Below are positions 1-6,580 of a DNA stretch of 11,044 nucleotides, in pieces (positions within the stretch are counted from its first letter, which is position 1; every line of letters starts with the position of its first letter). A program made the translations under genes and the position numbers. The DNA lies in contig JAEYSJ010000317.1 of NCBI GenBank assembly GCA_023434855.1, positions 1 to 11,044 on the forward strand, read 5' to 3'. Origin of the DNA: Bacillota bacterium (GTDB taxonomy: Bacteria; Bacillota_C; Negativicutes; JAEYSJ01). Under the pieces are notes generated by a model that saw only the letters and a program-made list of their open reading frames with translations, made no database searches and was not told where the DNA came from.

Positions 1-1
1 G

Positions 2-1108
2 CTTACATTACGTACTATAAGTCCCGGTGGTGATCCATTTCTTCTGCCTTTGTCAGCAACATTAGCGGTAATTGGATTGACAATGGTGCTTAGATTAAAA
101 CCCGCATTATTTTTGTTTCAAGCTATATGGGTTACTGTTGGTTTATTGGTTTTTTTACTTACCGTTTATTTTTCCCGGCGATTGGATCGATTAGCCCAAT
201 ATAAATATGTCTGTGGACTGGTTGGTGTCATACTATTATTAACAGCGATACTCTTTGGCGTAGATATTGGCGGACATAAGAGTTGGGTTGTTTTTGGCCC
301 GGTTAGGTTTCAACCGTCCGAATTTGCTAAGCTATTTATTGTTTTGTTTTTAGCGGCGTATTTAAATGAACGACAGGAAGTTCTTTCCCTGGCAACCAAA
401 AGTTATGGACCATTTGTTTTTCCTCAGCCACGTTTTATTGCCCCACTGCTTGCGGTATGGGGTATGGCAATGGCAATGTTTGTTATACAGCGTGACATGG
501 GTTCAGCATTGTTGTATTTTGGGGTTACTATTGTTATGGCTTATATGGCCAGCGGCCGGTTAAACTATATAGTAATTGGCGTTGTGTTATTTTTTATTGG
601 CTCGTTGCTTTGTTACAAATTATACTCCCATATTCAGGTTAGAGTCGACATTTGGCTAAATCCTTGGGAAGACCCTAATGGTAAAGCATATCAAATTGTG
701 CAATCACTTTTTGCTTTAGGTTCCGGCGGTGTATTGGGCAGTGGTCTTACCTACGGTTTCCCGGAGATGATACCTGAAGTTCATACGGATTTTATATTTG
801 CGGCTATTGGTGAAGAGCTGGGGCTTATGGGGGCAGGTGGCGTGCTGGTTATTTATATACTTCTGGTATATCGCGCTTTTCGTGCCGCATTACTTGCTGT
901 ATCATCCTTCAGCAGTTTAGTGGCTGGCGGGATGGCAGTTGTAATGGCGTTACAAATTTTTCTAATTATCGGCGGAGTAACCAAATTTTTTCCACTCACC
1001 GGGATTACTCTGCCTTGGGTAAGTTATGGCGGTAGTTCGATAGTATCCAACTTTATTTTGTTAGGCATGTTATTTTCTATATCGGAAGAGAGGCCGATTG
1101 ATACATGA
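2..1108 (+). CDS. RodA/FtsW/SpoVE-family peptidoglycan glycosyltransferase, 5'-truncated by window edge
   Basis: This is a multi-pass membrane SEDS protein that polymerises lipid II into glycan strands, working with a class B PBP. The reading frame stays open to the window edge, and the residues before the first possible TTG start at 50 (LRTISPGGDPFLLPLSA) already match the family, so the true start lies upstream and position 50 is not a start. Family signatures are clear: a QPSEFAK motif around 340, RDMGSALL around 500, NPWEDPNGKAYQ near 660, PEVHTDFIFAAIGEELG near 775-820 and LPWVSYGGSS near 1015-1035. The Asp of HTDF (788-790) corresponds to the residue known to be essential in RodA. About eight or nine hydrophobic segments are visible. 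The gene overlaps the next PBP gene by ATGA, suggesting translational coupling. Whether this is RodA, FtsW or SpoVE in role cannot be settled from sequence; the partnering with a PbpA-type PBP and a PASTA kinase resembles the actinobacterial rodA-pbpA-pknB locus. Confidence 0.95.
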   Translation, partial: LTLRTISPGGDPFLLPLSATLAVIGLTMVLRLKPALFLFQAIWVTVGLLVFLLTVYFSRRLDRLAQYKYVCGLVGVILLLTAILFGVDIGGHKSWVVFGPVRFQPSEFAKLFIVLFLAAYLNERQEVLSLATKSYGPFVFPQPRFIAPLLAVWGMAMAMFVIQRDMGSALLYFGVTIVMAYMASGRLNYIVIGVVLFFIGSLLCYKLYSHIQVRVDIWLNPWEDPNGKAYQIVQSLFALGSGGVLGSGLTYGFPEMIPEVHTDFIFAAIGEELGLMGAGGVLVIYILLVYRAFRAALLAVSSFSSLVAGGMAVVMALQIFLIIGGVTKFFPLTGITLPWVSYGGSSIVSNFILLGMLFSISEERPIDT

Positions 1109-2523
1109 CATATAACAAAAATCGTGAAATTCGCACCAATATACATCGAACAGCACTTTCTTTACTAGGATTGCTAATTATTCTATTGATATATGTATCA
1201 TATATACAAATATTTGAAAGCAGTTTTTTAGCTACTCACCCGCTTAACCGCCGTACTGTCGAAGCGGCTCGCAAGATAGAGTATGGGCGAATACTTGACA
1301 GGCATGGCGAAAAACTGGCATATAGTCAGCCAGACGGAACAGGTGGATATAGACGTGCATATCCTTATGGCGAGGTATTTGCGCATATAGTTGGCTATGA
1401 CAGCGAAAAATACGGAAAAACCGGGATCGAAAGTACTTTTACCGGCGATTTGTCAGGGATTAGCAACCCTGAACGGCGCTTAGGCGCTGTTGCTCATTTA
1501 TTGGAAGCTACTTCAGGCAATAATATAACGCTTACTCTAGATGCTAATTTGCAGCAAACAGCCTATAAAGCATTGGATAAGCACCGTGGAGCTGTCGTTG
1601 CCATATCTCCCCGTACAGGTGCGATATTAGTTATGGTGAGCAAACCGGGGTTTGACCCTAACGAAATTGATGCAGAATGGAAAAATGTTTCCCAATCTGC
1701 GGACAGTCCGCTGTTGAACCGTGCTGTTCAGGGGTTGTATCCACCGGGTTCTACCATCAAAGTCATGGTTGCTGACGCAGCATTAACTGAAAAAATTACT
1801 GATTTAAAGAAAACATTCAACTGTGAAGGCTCACTAAAAATTGGGCCGGATTATGTTTTGACAGAGACTAATTATCATGCACATGGCAAAGTAGATTTGG
1901 AACAAGCATTGACTGTTTCATGCAATATCACTTTTGGCAGTCTGGCTTTGGATTTAGGCCGCAACAGGATGGCTAAAATGTTTGAACGTTATGGGTTTAC
2001 CCGTTCTACAGAAGAATACTTGCAAGAAAACCCCAGTCGCTTGCCTAATTTTAGTGCATTAAGTGACGGTGATTTAGCTCAAACTGGTATAGGTCAGGGA
2101 AGTTTGCTGGTTACGCCACTCAGAATGGCCATGCTGGCCAGCAGTTTTGCCAATAACGGAATTATAATGAAGCCATTTCTGGTCAGTCAAATAACTAACC
2201 CGGATGGCGCTATTGTCAAACGATTCCTGCCAGAACAATGGCTGGTAGCTACCAGTCCGCAAATTGCAAACACAGTAAGTGAAATGATGGTAAATGTAGT
2301 GAATGAAGGTACAGGCAATGCCGCCCGTTTGTCTGGAATATCGGTAGCAGGCAAAACGGGTACTGCGGAGAATCCGCATGGTGCAGCTCATGCTTGGTTT
2401 ATTGGTTTTGCACCTGCCGATAATCCGGAAATTGCTATTGCGGTTATTGTGGAAAATGGTGGCTCAGGCGGTGAAATAGCTGCACCAATTGCCCGTCAGG
2501 TGTTGGCGCAGGCTTTACGTTAG
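1105..2523 (+). CDS. pbpA: Class B penicillin-binding protein (PbpA/PBP2-type transpeptidase)
   Basis: This is a D,D-transpeptidase that cross-links peptidoglycan outside the membrane, the natural partner of the SEDS polymerase encoded just upstream. The 472-residue protein has an N-terminal membrane anchor (about residues 14-37), a short dimerisation/pedestal region with YGRILDRHG at about 60-68, and a C-terminal transpeptidase domain. All three active-site motifs are present: S216-T-I-K219 (in PPGSTIK) with S216 the acylated serine, S272-C-N274, and K417-T-G419 in GKTGTAENP. The length matches the short PbpA type found beside rodA and pknB in actinobacteria and many Firmicutes, and no PASTA domain is fused to it. 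The ATG overlaps the stop of the upstream gene by four bases. Beta-lactam binding is expected from the family. The exact morphogenetic role (elongation, division or sporulation) is not determinable here. Confidence 0.95.
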   Translation: MTYNKNREIRTNIHRTALSLLGLLIILLIYVSYIQIFESSFLATHPLNRRTVEAARKIEYGRILDRHGEKLAYSQPDGTGGYRRAYPYGEVFAHIVGYDSEKYGKTGIESTFTGDLSGISNPERRLGAVAHLLEATSGNNITLTLDANLQQTAYKALDKHRGAVVAISPRTGAILVMVSKPGFDPNEIDAEWKNVSQSADSPLLNRAVQGLYPPGSTIKVMVADAALTEKITDLKKTFNCEGSLKIGPDYVLTETNYHAHGKVDLEQALTVSCNITFGSLALDLGRNRMAKMFERYGFTRSTEEYLQENPSRLPNFSALSDGDLAQTGIGQGSLLVTPLRMAMLASSFANNGIIMKPFLVSQITNPDGAIVKRFLPEQWLVATSPQIANTVSEMMVNVVNEGTGNAARLSGISVAGKTGTAENPHGAAHAWFIGFAPADNPEIAIAVIVENGGSGGEIAAPIARQVLAQALR

Positions 2524-2533
2524 AGGGGGTGAG
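2523..2533 (+). promoter_or_regulatory. Ribosome binding site fixing the kinase start
   Basis: A G-rich Shine-Dalgarno (GAGGGGGTGAG) begins at the last base of the pbpA stop codon and sits 6 bases before the ATG at 2540. This supports 2540 as the kinase start rather than an in-frame GTG at 2489 that lies inside pbpA and would add 17 residues unlike the family. Confidence 0.75.
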
Positions 2534-2539
2534 AGTTTA

Positions 2540-4417
2540 ATGATTAATAGAACGCTTGATAAACGTTACACTATTTTAGAGCACGTAGGCGGTGGCGGTA
2601 TGGCTGATGTATATCGTGCTCATGATAAATTACTTGACCGATCAGTAGCCGTGAAAGTGTTACGTTCTCAATTTACTAATGATGAAGAATTTGTAGCCCG
2701 TTTTCGTCGCGAAGCGCAAGCAGCAGCTAAGTTATCCCACCCCAATATTGTAAATATTTACGATGTTGGTCACGATGAAGATACCTATTATATAGTTATG
2801 GAGTATATTTGTGGAGAGACTTTAAAAGAGCGTATCCAACGGGAAAAAACCATTCCGGTGGAAATAGCGGTACGTATTGCGTTGGAAATTGCCGAAGCGC
2901 TGGAACATGCACATCAAAATAATTTAGTGCATTGTGATATAAAACCGCATAATATCTTGTTGACCAGGACAAACCGTATCAAAGTAACTGATTTTGGCAT
3001 TGCCAGAGCTGTTACTTCGGCGACTATGAATCACACAGGTACAGTATTGGGGTCAGTCCATTATTTTTCGCCTGAACAGGCAAAAGGCGGATCAGTTAGC
3101 GCGAAATCTGATATTTATTCATTGGGAGTCGTACTTTATGAAATGTTGACAGGCACGGTGCCGTTTAATGGTGAAACGCCTATCAGTATTGCACTGAAAC
3201 ATCTTCAGGAAGAACCACGGCCGCCACGGGAAATCAACCCTGAAATACCGCCGCTTGTTGAAGCTACTGTACTGAAAGCTATGTCCAAAGATGTTTTATC
3301 CCGCTTTGCAGATATTAGTGAAATGATCGCCGATCTTAGATTATCGCAAAATTATCTTAGAGACGACCGTACACGTCAGTTATCACGGGATGATTTTCCC
3401 ACTCAAGTACTGCCACGCATTGCTGAACCCGTGGGCAAAACGGTAAAAGATTCTATGCCTGCCGAAGTAAATGGCCGGCTGGAACCCAAAAAGCTCAAAG
3501 GATTAATCTTGGGGCTTATAGTACTCTTATTAATGGGGATTGCAATAGGTACTTTCCTGGCGTTTGGGAAGTTCTGGAGTCCGAATGAAGTAAATGTTCC
3601 CAATGTGGTTGGCAAACAGGTTGATATTGCCACGAATATTCTTACCGGTCAAAACTTGAGAGTGACAGTATCAGAAGCCTACAATGACAAAGTAGCAGCC
3701 GGTTATGTAATTTCACAATATCCGGAACCGGGAAGTACGGTAAAAGAACAGCGTACAATTACCTTAGTGGTCAGTAAAGGTGGAGAAATTACCGTCGTTC
3801 CTGATCTCAGAGGGCTAAACCGGCGTGATGCCGAATTAAAAATCAAAAACTCGGGTATGGTATTAGGACGTGTTGACGAACAGTTTTCCGCTGATGTTGC
3901 TCCAGACACCGTTATCAGCCAGAATCCGCGACCACCGGCGCAAGTAAATAAGAATACTCCCATTGATATTGTAGTAAGCAAAGGTGCCGGACCTAAAAAG
4001 ATCTCATTACCCGATTTTCGCGGTACTCCCCTAAACACCGTTAATACGCAGCTGGAAAGCTTAAAGCTGAAGGTAGGAAAGGTTAGTGAAGAGCCAAGTG
4101 ATAAATATCCTGCAGGGACAATTATCAATCAAAATCCTGCACCGGCTGCTGAAGTAGTGGAAGGCGCTTCAGTAGATTTTACAGTAGCCAAGAGTGTTGC
4201 CGGCGCCACCAAACGGGCAGTAGTGCAAATAACTGTTCCTGACGGCCCGGTTCGCCAAACTGTTCAAATTGTTGTAACAGACAGTAACGGACGCCGCGTT
4301 GTTTATGAAAACGTACAAAAGCCTGGCGATAAGATTGAAAAGCAAGTTGAGGGTGTTGGACCAGTTAGAGTGCAGGTGTATATAAACGGGGTACTGTTGC
4401 AAGAACAAACACTATAA
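2540..4417 (+). CDS. pknB: PASTA-domain eukaryotic-type Ser/Thr protein kinase (PknB/PrkC family)
   Basis: This is a transmembrane Ser/Thr kinase that senses muropeptides or lipid II outside the cell and phosphorylates wall-synthesis, division and translation targets inside. From the ATG at 2540 it has 625 residues. The cytosolic kinase domain (about 8-275) shows the Gly loop GGGGMADV (17-24), K39, the catalytic loop H131-C-D133-I-K-P-H-N138, DFG at 151-153, and an activation loop with candidate autophosphorylation residues T162, T166 and T168 before SPE (177-179). A juxtamembrane stretch is followed by one membrane helix (about 321-343) and three extracellular PASTA repeats (about 350-413, 414-481, 482-552), each with a P(N/D)xxG-like start and an internal Q(Y/N)PxP motif. 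A further beta-rich tail of about 70 residues (555-625) follows. The kinase motifs are intact, so it should be active. The cognate PP2C phosphatase is not in this window and may lie upstream. The gene lies 16 bases after pbpA and 16 before rsgA, consistent with one operon. Confidence 0.97.
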   Translation: MINRTLDKRYTILEHVGGGGMADVYRAHDKLLDRSVAVKVLRSQFTNDEEFVARFRREAQAAAKLSHPNIVNIYDVGHDEDTYYIVMEYICGETLKERIQREKTIPVEIAVRIALEIAEALEHAHQNNLVHCDIKPHNILLTRTNRIKVTDFGIARAVTSATMNHTGTVLGSVHYFSPEQAKGGSVSAKSDIYSLGVVLYEMLTGTVPFNGETPISIALKHLQEEPRPPREINPEIPPLVEATVLKAMSKDVLSRFADISEMIADLRLSQNYLRDDRTRQLSRDDFPTQVLPRIAEPVGKTVKDSMPAEVNGRLEPKKLKGLILGLIVLLLMGIAIGTFLAFGKFWSPNEVNVPNVVGKQVDIATNILTGQNLRVTVSEAYNDKVAAGYVISQYPEPGSTVKEQRTITLVVSKGGEITVVPDLRGLNRRDAELKIKNSGMVLGRVDEQFSADVAPDTVISQNPRPPAQVNKNTPIDIVVSKGAGPKKISLPDFRGTPLNTVNTQLESLKLKVGKVSEEPSDKYPAGTIINQNPAPAAEVVEGASVDFTVAKSVAGATKRAVVQITVPDGPVRQTVQIVVTDSNGRRVVYENVQKPGDKIEKQVEGVGPVRVQVYINGVLLQEQTL

Positions 4418-4433
4418 TTAGGGAGGACCCGTA

Positions 4434-5294
4434 GTGCTTCGTGGAATTGTGGTAAAAGCGTATAACAGCTATTACTATGTGCAAACTGAAGATAAAACGG
4501 CAATGTGCACATTGCGCGGACGTTTTAAAAAAGAACGCTTCTCCCTGATTGTAGGGGATGATGTTGAGTATACAATGGTAAGTGCGGATAAGGGCGTAAT
4601 TGAGCGGATTATGCCCCGTCGCAGTATGCTCAAACGTCCAATGGTAGCAAATGTTGACCAAGTAATTCTTACTTTTGCTGCAGTGAACCCTGATGTTAAT
4701 CCTGCCCTGATAGACCGCTTTTTAATTTTAGCAGAACTATCAGGACTAGCTACTGTTATCTGTATTAACAAAATTGACTTAATCGATATAAGTAAAATAC
4801 AGCCAATTATAGATCTATATCAGAATATTGGTTATCCGGTTATTCCTATGTCGGCGAAAGGCGGTATTGGCATCAAAGAATTACGCACAAAACTTTATGA
4901 TCAGATTACCGCTTTTGCCGGTCCTTCAGGTGTCGGCAAATCAACCATTTTAAACACCGTTGAGCCTGGTTTGGAACTTATGACAGGGGAAGTCAGCCAA
5001 AAAATTGGCCGTGGCAAGCATACCACTCGCTTTGCTGAACTACTGCCGTTGTCCGGCGGCGGCTTTGTGGTTGATACGCCTGGCTTTAGTTTTACTGAGT
5101 TTAATGATCTTACTGAGCAAGAACTGATGTACTGTTTTCCGGAAATTGCGGCAGTAGCACCCAGGTGTAAATTTAATACCTGCCTGCACTACAAAGAACC
5201 CCAGTGCGCCGTAAAACAAGCAGTAACAGAAGGTCATATTAGCCAGGCCAGGTATGATTCATATATACAAGCACTCCTCGAATTAAAGAAGTGA
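4434..5294 (+). CDS. rsgA: Ribosome small-subunit GTPase RsgA (YloQ/YjeQ)
   Basis: This is a circularly permuted GTPase that checks late 30S subunit maturation, stimulated by the ribosome. The 286 residues comprise an N-terminal OB-fold (about 1-65), a GTPase domain with permuted motif order, and a C-terminal zinc domain. The G4 motif NKID and the G5-like SAKGG come before the P-loop G163-P-S-G-V-G-K-S170, then the G2 region GKHTTR, then G3 DTPGF. The zinc site is C245-x4-C250-x-H252-x5-C258. The start is GTG at 4434, preceded by GGGAGGA (4421-4427). It sits 16 bases after the kinase; in Bacillus subtilis the same order (prkC, then cpgA/rsgA, then rpe) occurs, and CpgA is a known PrkC substrate, so regulation of this protein by the upstream kinase is plausible but not shown here. 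Confidence 0.97.
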   Translation: MLRGIVVKAYNSYYYVQTEDKTAMCTLRGRFKKERFSLIVGDDVEYTMVSADKGVIERIMPRRSMLKRPMVANVDQVILTFAAVNPDVNPALIDRFLILAELSGLATVICINKIDLIDISKIQPIIDLYQNIGYPVIPMSAKGGIGIKELRTKLYDQITAFAGPSGVGKSTILNTVEPGLELMTGEVSQKIGRGKHTTRFAELLPLSGGGFVVDTPGFSFTEFNDLTEQELMYCFPEIAAVAPRCKFNTCLHYKEPQCAVKQAVTEGHISQARYDSYIQALLELKK

Positions 5295-5400
5295 ACTCGC
5301 CCAGCTAATGCTGAATATCAAGATTTCAGTGGGGGGACTCTAATCCCCAACGAAGCAGCAAAGTGGAACTCCCACTTATCGAAGTGGGAGTCTTGGAATT
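5295..5400 (+). mobile_element. Structured intergenic element; possible IS200/IS605 right-end or omega-RNA-like remnant
   Basis: The gap between rsgA and rpe contains three consecutive hairpins: CTGAA/TTCAG (5311-5315 with 5325-5329), GGGGA/TCCCC (5333-5337 with 5344-5348) and a perfect 10-bp stem (5368-5377 with 5382-5391). A short CAGC/GCTG pair (5302-5305 with 5310-5313) overlaps the first. A final stem of the form ACTCCCACTT-loop-AAGTGGGAGT followed by CTTGGAA resembles, from my recollection, the right ends of Firmicutes IS200/IS605 elements, where the end also forms the 3' scaffold of the TnpB guide RNA. No transposase gene and no clear left end are present, so this would be a solo remnant. 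Alternatives are a stand-alone leader RNA for rpe or a weak terminator. The structure is seen; its origin is inferred. Confidence 0.4.
5368..5391 (+). repeat. Perfect 10-bp inverted repeat with 4-base loop
   Basis: ACTCCCACTT and AAGTGGGAGT flank the loop ATCG. The stem is as strong as a Rho-independent terminator, but the following bases are CTTGGAATT with no T-run, so it is a poor intrinsic terminator. It lies 42 bases before the rpe start. Confidence 0.85.
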
Positions 5401-5433
5401 AAGATCAACTATATTTTTAAGGAGTCTTCTATT

Positions 5434-6081
5434 ATGGTAAAAGTTGCACCATCGATTCTTTCTGCTGATTTCTCCAGATTAGCAGAGGAAATACAACGGA
5501 CTGAGGCCGCCGGAGCAGACATGATACATATCGATGTAATGGATGGGCATTTTGTGCCTAACCTTACATTCGGGCCACCTGTTGTGGCAGCCATCCGAAA
5601 AACAACTCGATTGATGTTTGACGTTCATTTGATGGTAACCAATCCTCAAGATCTAATCGCACCATTTGTTCAAGCTGGAGCTGATCTCTTAACCATTCAT
5701 GTGGAAACAGCTCCACATTTACACCGGTTGTTGCAAAATGTCAAGGAATATGGTCTCAAAACCGGAGTTTCCCTTAATCCCTCGACTCCGCTCAGTACGG
5801 TGGAAGAAGTGCTTGCTGATGTGGATATGATACTTCTAATGAGCGTTAATCCCGGTTTTGGCGGACAGAAATTTATTACTTCAACCCTTGATAAAATTGC
5901 AAGATTAAAGTGCATGATCAGTGAGCGCGGTTTAGCTGTAGATATCCAGGTTGATGGTGGTATTAATGCTGTTACTGCACGGCAGGTGGTTGCGGCCGGC
6001 GCTAATATTCTGGTTGCCGGTTCGGCAGTATACGGTTCTCCGGATATCAAGCAGGCTATCAGTGAAATTAGAGGAAGATAA
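5434..6081 (+). CDS. rpe: Ribulose-phosphate 3-epimerase
   Basis: This cytosolic enzyme of the pentose phosphate pathway interconverts D-ribulose 5-phosphate and D-xylulose 5-phosphate. The 215-residue length is standard for this TIM-barrel family. Visible signatures are the N-terminal APSILSADF (substrate-binding S7), [12 protein letters not shown] with H32 and the acid-base D34, H65 in [16 protein letters not shown], and D174 in VDGGIN; H32, D34, H65 and D174 make up the metal site. GSAVYG near the C terminus is the phosphate-binding loop. The ATG has AAGGAG at 5419-5424. The gene follows rsgA as in many Firmicutes. It also sits directly before the riboflavin operon, whose RibB activity uses ribulose 5-phosphate. 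No terminator is seen after its stop. Confidence 0.97.
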   Translation: MVKVAPSILSADFSRLAEEIQRTEAAGADMIHIDVMDGHFVPNLTFGPPVVAAIRKTTRLMFDVHLMVTNPQDLIAPFVQAGADLLTIHVETAPHLHRLLQNVKEYGLKTGVSLNPSTPLSTVEEVLADVDMILLMSVNPGFGGQKFITSTLDKIARLKCMISERGLAVDIQVDGGINAVTARQVVAAGANILVAGSAVYGSPDIKQAISEIRGR

Positions 6082-6094
6082 TTAAGGTCAAAGC

Positions 6095-6123
6095 TTGATT
6101 ATTTTTCAGTTCAATGCTAGAAT
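6095..6123 (+). promoter_or_regulatory. Predicted sigma-A promoter of the rib operon
   Basis: TTGATT (6095-6100) and TAGAAT (6118-6123) are separated by exactly 17 bases, and a TG at 6115-6116 makes an extended -10. Transcription would start near 6130, about 20 bases before the FMN aptamer, the expected arrangement for a riboswitch leader. A small TGTTAA/TTAACA hairpin (6129-6144) would then sit at the very 5' end of the RNA. Confidence 0.7.
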
Positions 6124-6148
6124 ATATATGTTAATAATTTAACATTGA

Positions 6149-6274
6149 AGCCTTTAGGGCAAGGTGAAAAAGAGTAATCTTTTAATTCCTGACCGGCGGT
6201 TAAAAGCCCGCGAGCCGTATGGCTGATCCGGTGAGATTCCGGAGCCGACAGTATAGTCTGGATGGGAAAAGGCT
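6149..6274 (+). ncRNA. FMN riboswitch (RFN element)
   Basis: The conserved RFN core is readable in order: AGGGCAAGGTGAAA, CCTGACCGGCGG, AGCCCGCGAGCC, GATCCGGTGAGATTCCGG, AGCCGACAGTATAGTC and TGGATGGGAAAAGG. The P1 helix closes between AGCCTTT (6149-6155) and AAAGGCT (6268-6274). Known FMN riboswitches bind FMN and reduce expression of riboflavin synthesis or transport genes when FMN is plentiful; here the target is the ribD-ribE-ribBA-ribH operon. The element is followed by an intrinsic terminator, so control is probably by transcription termination. Confidence 0.96.
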
Positions 6275-6315
6275 GGCATAGTGCCGTAATAGGCTTAGCA
6301 TGCTATTTCCTATAC

Positions 6316-6355
6316 CTCCTAAAGACATGAGTGTTCTTTAGGAGTTTTTATTTTT
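6316..6355 (+). terminator. Rho-independent terminator, expression platform of the FMN riboswitch
   Basis: CTCCTAAAGA (6316-6325) and TCTTTAGGAG (6335-6344) form a perfect 10-bp stem followed by a T-rich run (6345-6355). The 5' arm CCTAAAG (6318-6324) is also complementary to CTTTAGG at 6152-6158, which overlaps the P1 5' strand of the aptamer. That gives a ready alternative antiterminator pairing when FMN is absent. The termination role is a strong inference from position and structure. Confidence 0.9.
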
Positions 6356-6400
6356 GTATAGATATATAAGTAGGTAGCTGGGGACAAATATTTTTTGAAC

Positions 6401-6425
6401 CACAGAGGACACAGAGGACACAGAG
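6401..6425 (+). repeat. 9-bp tandem repeat CACAGAGGA, about 2.8 copies
   Basis: CACAGAGGA occurs at 6401-6409 and 6410-6418, followed by a partial CACAGAG at 6419-6425. It is part of the left arm of the MITE-like element; the right arm carries only a degenerate inverse of two units. Confidence 0.85.
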
Positions 6426-6440
6426 TGGAACGGTGCGTAT

Positions 6441-6459
6441 ATTCATTCGCACAATGAAT
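6441..6459 (+). repeat. Inner hairpin within the MITE-like element
   Basis: ATTCATT (6441-6447) and AATGAAT (6453-6459) form a perfect 7-bp stem around CGCAC. An alternative GTGCG/CGCAC pairing (6433-6437 with 6448-6452) competes with it. No function is assigned. Confidence 0.5.
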
Positions 6460-6580
6460 TCGGGATATTGTAATTATAATGACTATGACGCCGGGTAATA
6501 CAAGTAATAATAAAATCCCTCTGTGATCTCTGCGGTTAGTCTTATCCCCGAAGCCGTCGTGATAGCAGGAGGATATTCTC

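Larger units (their letters stand above)
6380..6549. mobile_element. MITE-like imperfect inverted repeat in the rib leader
   Basis: The left end GGGGACAA (6380-6387) and right end TTATCCCC (6542-6549) are inverted with one mismatch. Inside them, the arm at 6398-6418 (AACCACAGAGG...) and the arm at 6516-6537 (...CTCTGCGGTT) are also inverted copies, with only a few mismatches and one extra base. No protein is encoded between them. CACAGAG-rich inverted arms of this kind resemble, from recollection, dispersed intergenic repeats common in anaerobic bacteria. The position, between the riboswitch terminator and the ribD ribosome binding site, suggests an insertion that left the leader functional. 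No clear target-site duplication was identified. Confidence 0.55.

Noticed and set aside
50..52. TTG at 50 as the start of the RodA/FtsW gene
   Set aside because: The same frame is open to the window edge, and the residues before position 50 (GDPFLLPL) are family-like, so the gene is truncated by the window.
2489..2539. In-frame GTG at 2489 as the kinase start
   Set aside because: It lies inside pbpA, has no ribosome binding site, and adds residues not typical of the family; the ATG at 2540 has a good site and gives a standard kinase N terminus.
3703..4128. Long minus-strand open frames opposite the kinase, rsgA, ribD and ribE
   Set aside because: They lie opposite well-recognised genes, have no family resemblance, and are expected by chance from codon bias.
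5368..5391. Hairpin after rsgA as a Rho-independent terminator
   Set aside because: The stem is strong but is followed by CTTGGAATT rather than a T-run, so intrinsic termination is doubtful.
5393..5415. TTGGAA...TATATT as a promoter for rpe
   Set aside because: The spacing is only 11 bases, too short for a sigma-A promoter.
6296..6305. Palindrome TAGCATGCTA as an operator
   Set aside because: It lies in the riboswitch linker after the promoter and fits inside an RNA hairpin (ATAGG/CCTAT outer pairs); nothing points to a protein binding site.
6401..6425. Tandem CACAGAGGA units as a CRISPR array
   Set aside because: The units are only 9 bases long and directly abutting, with no spacers.
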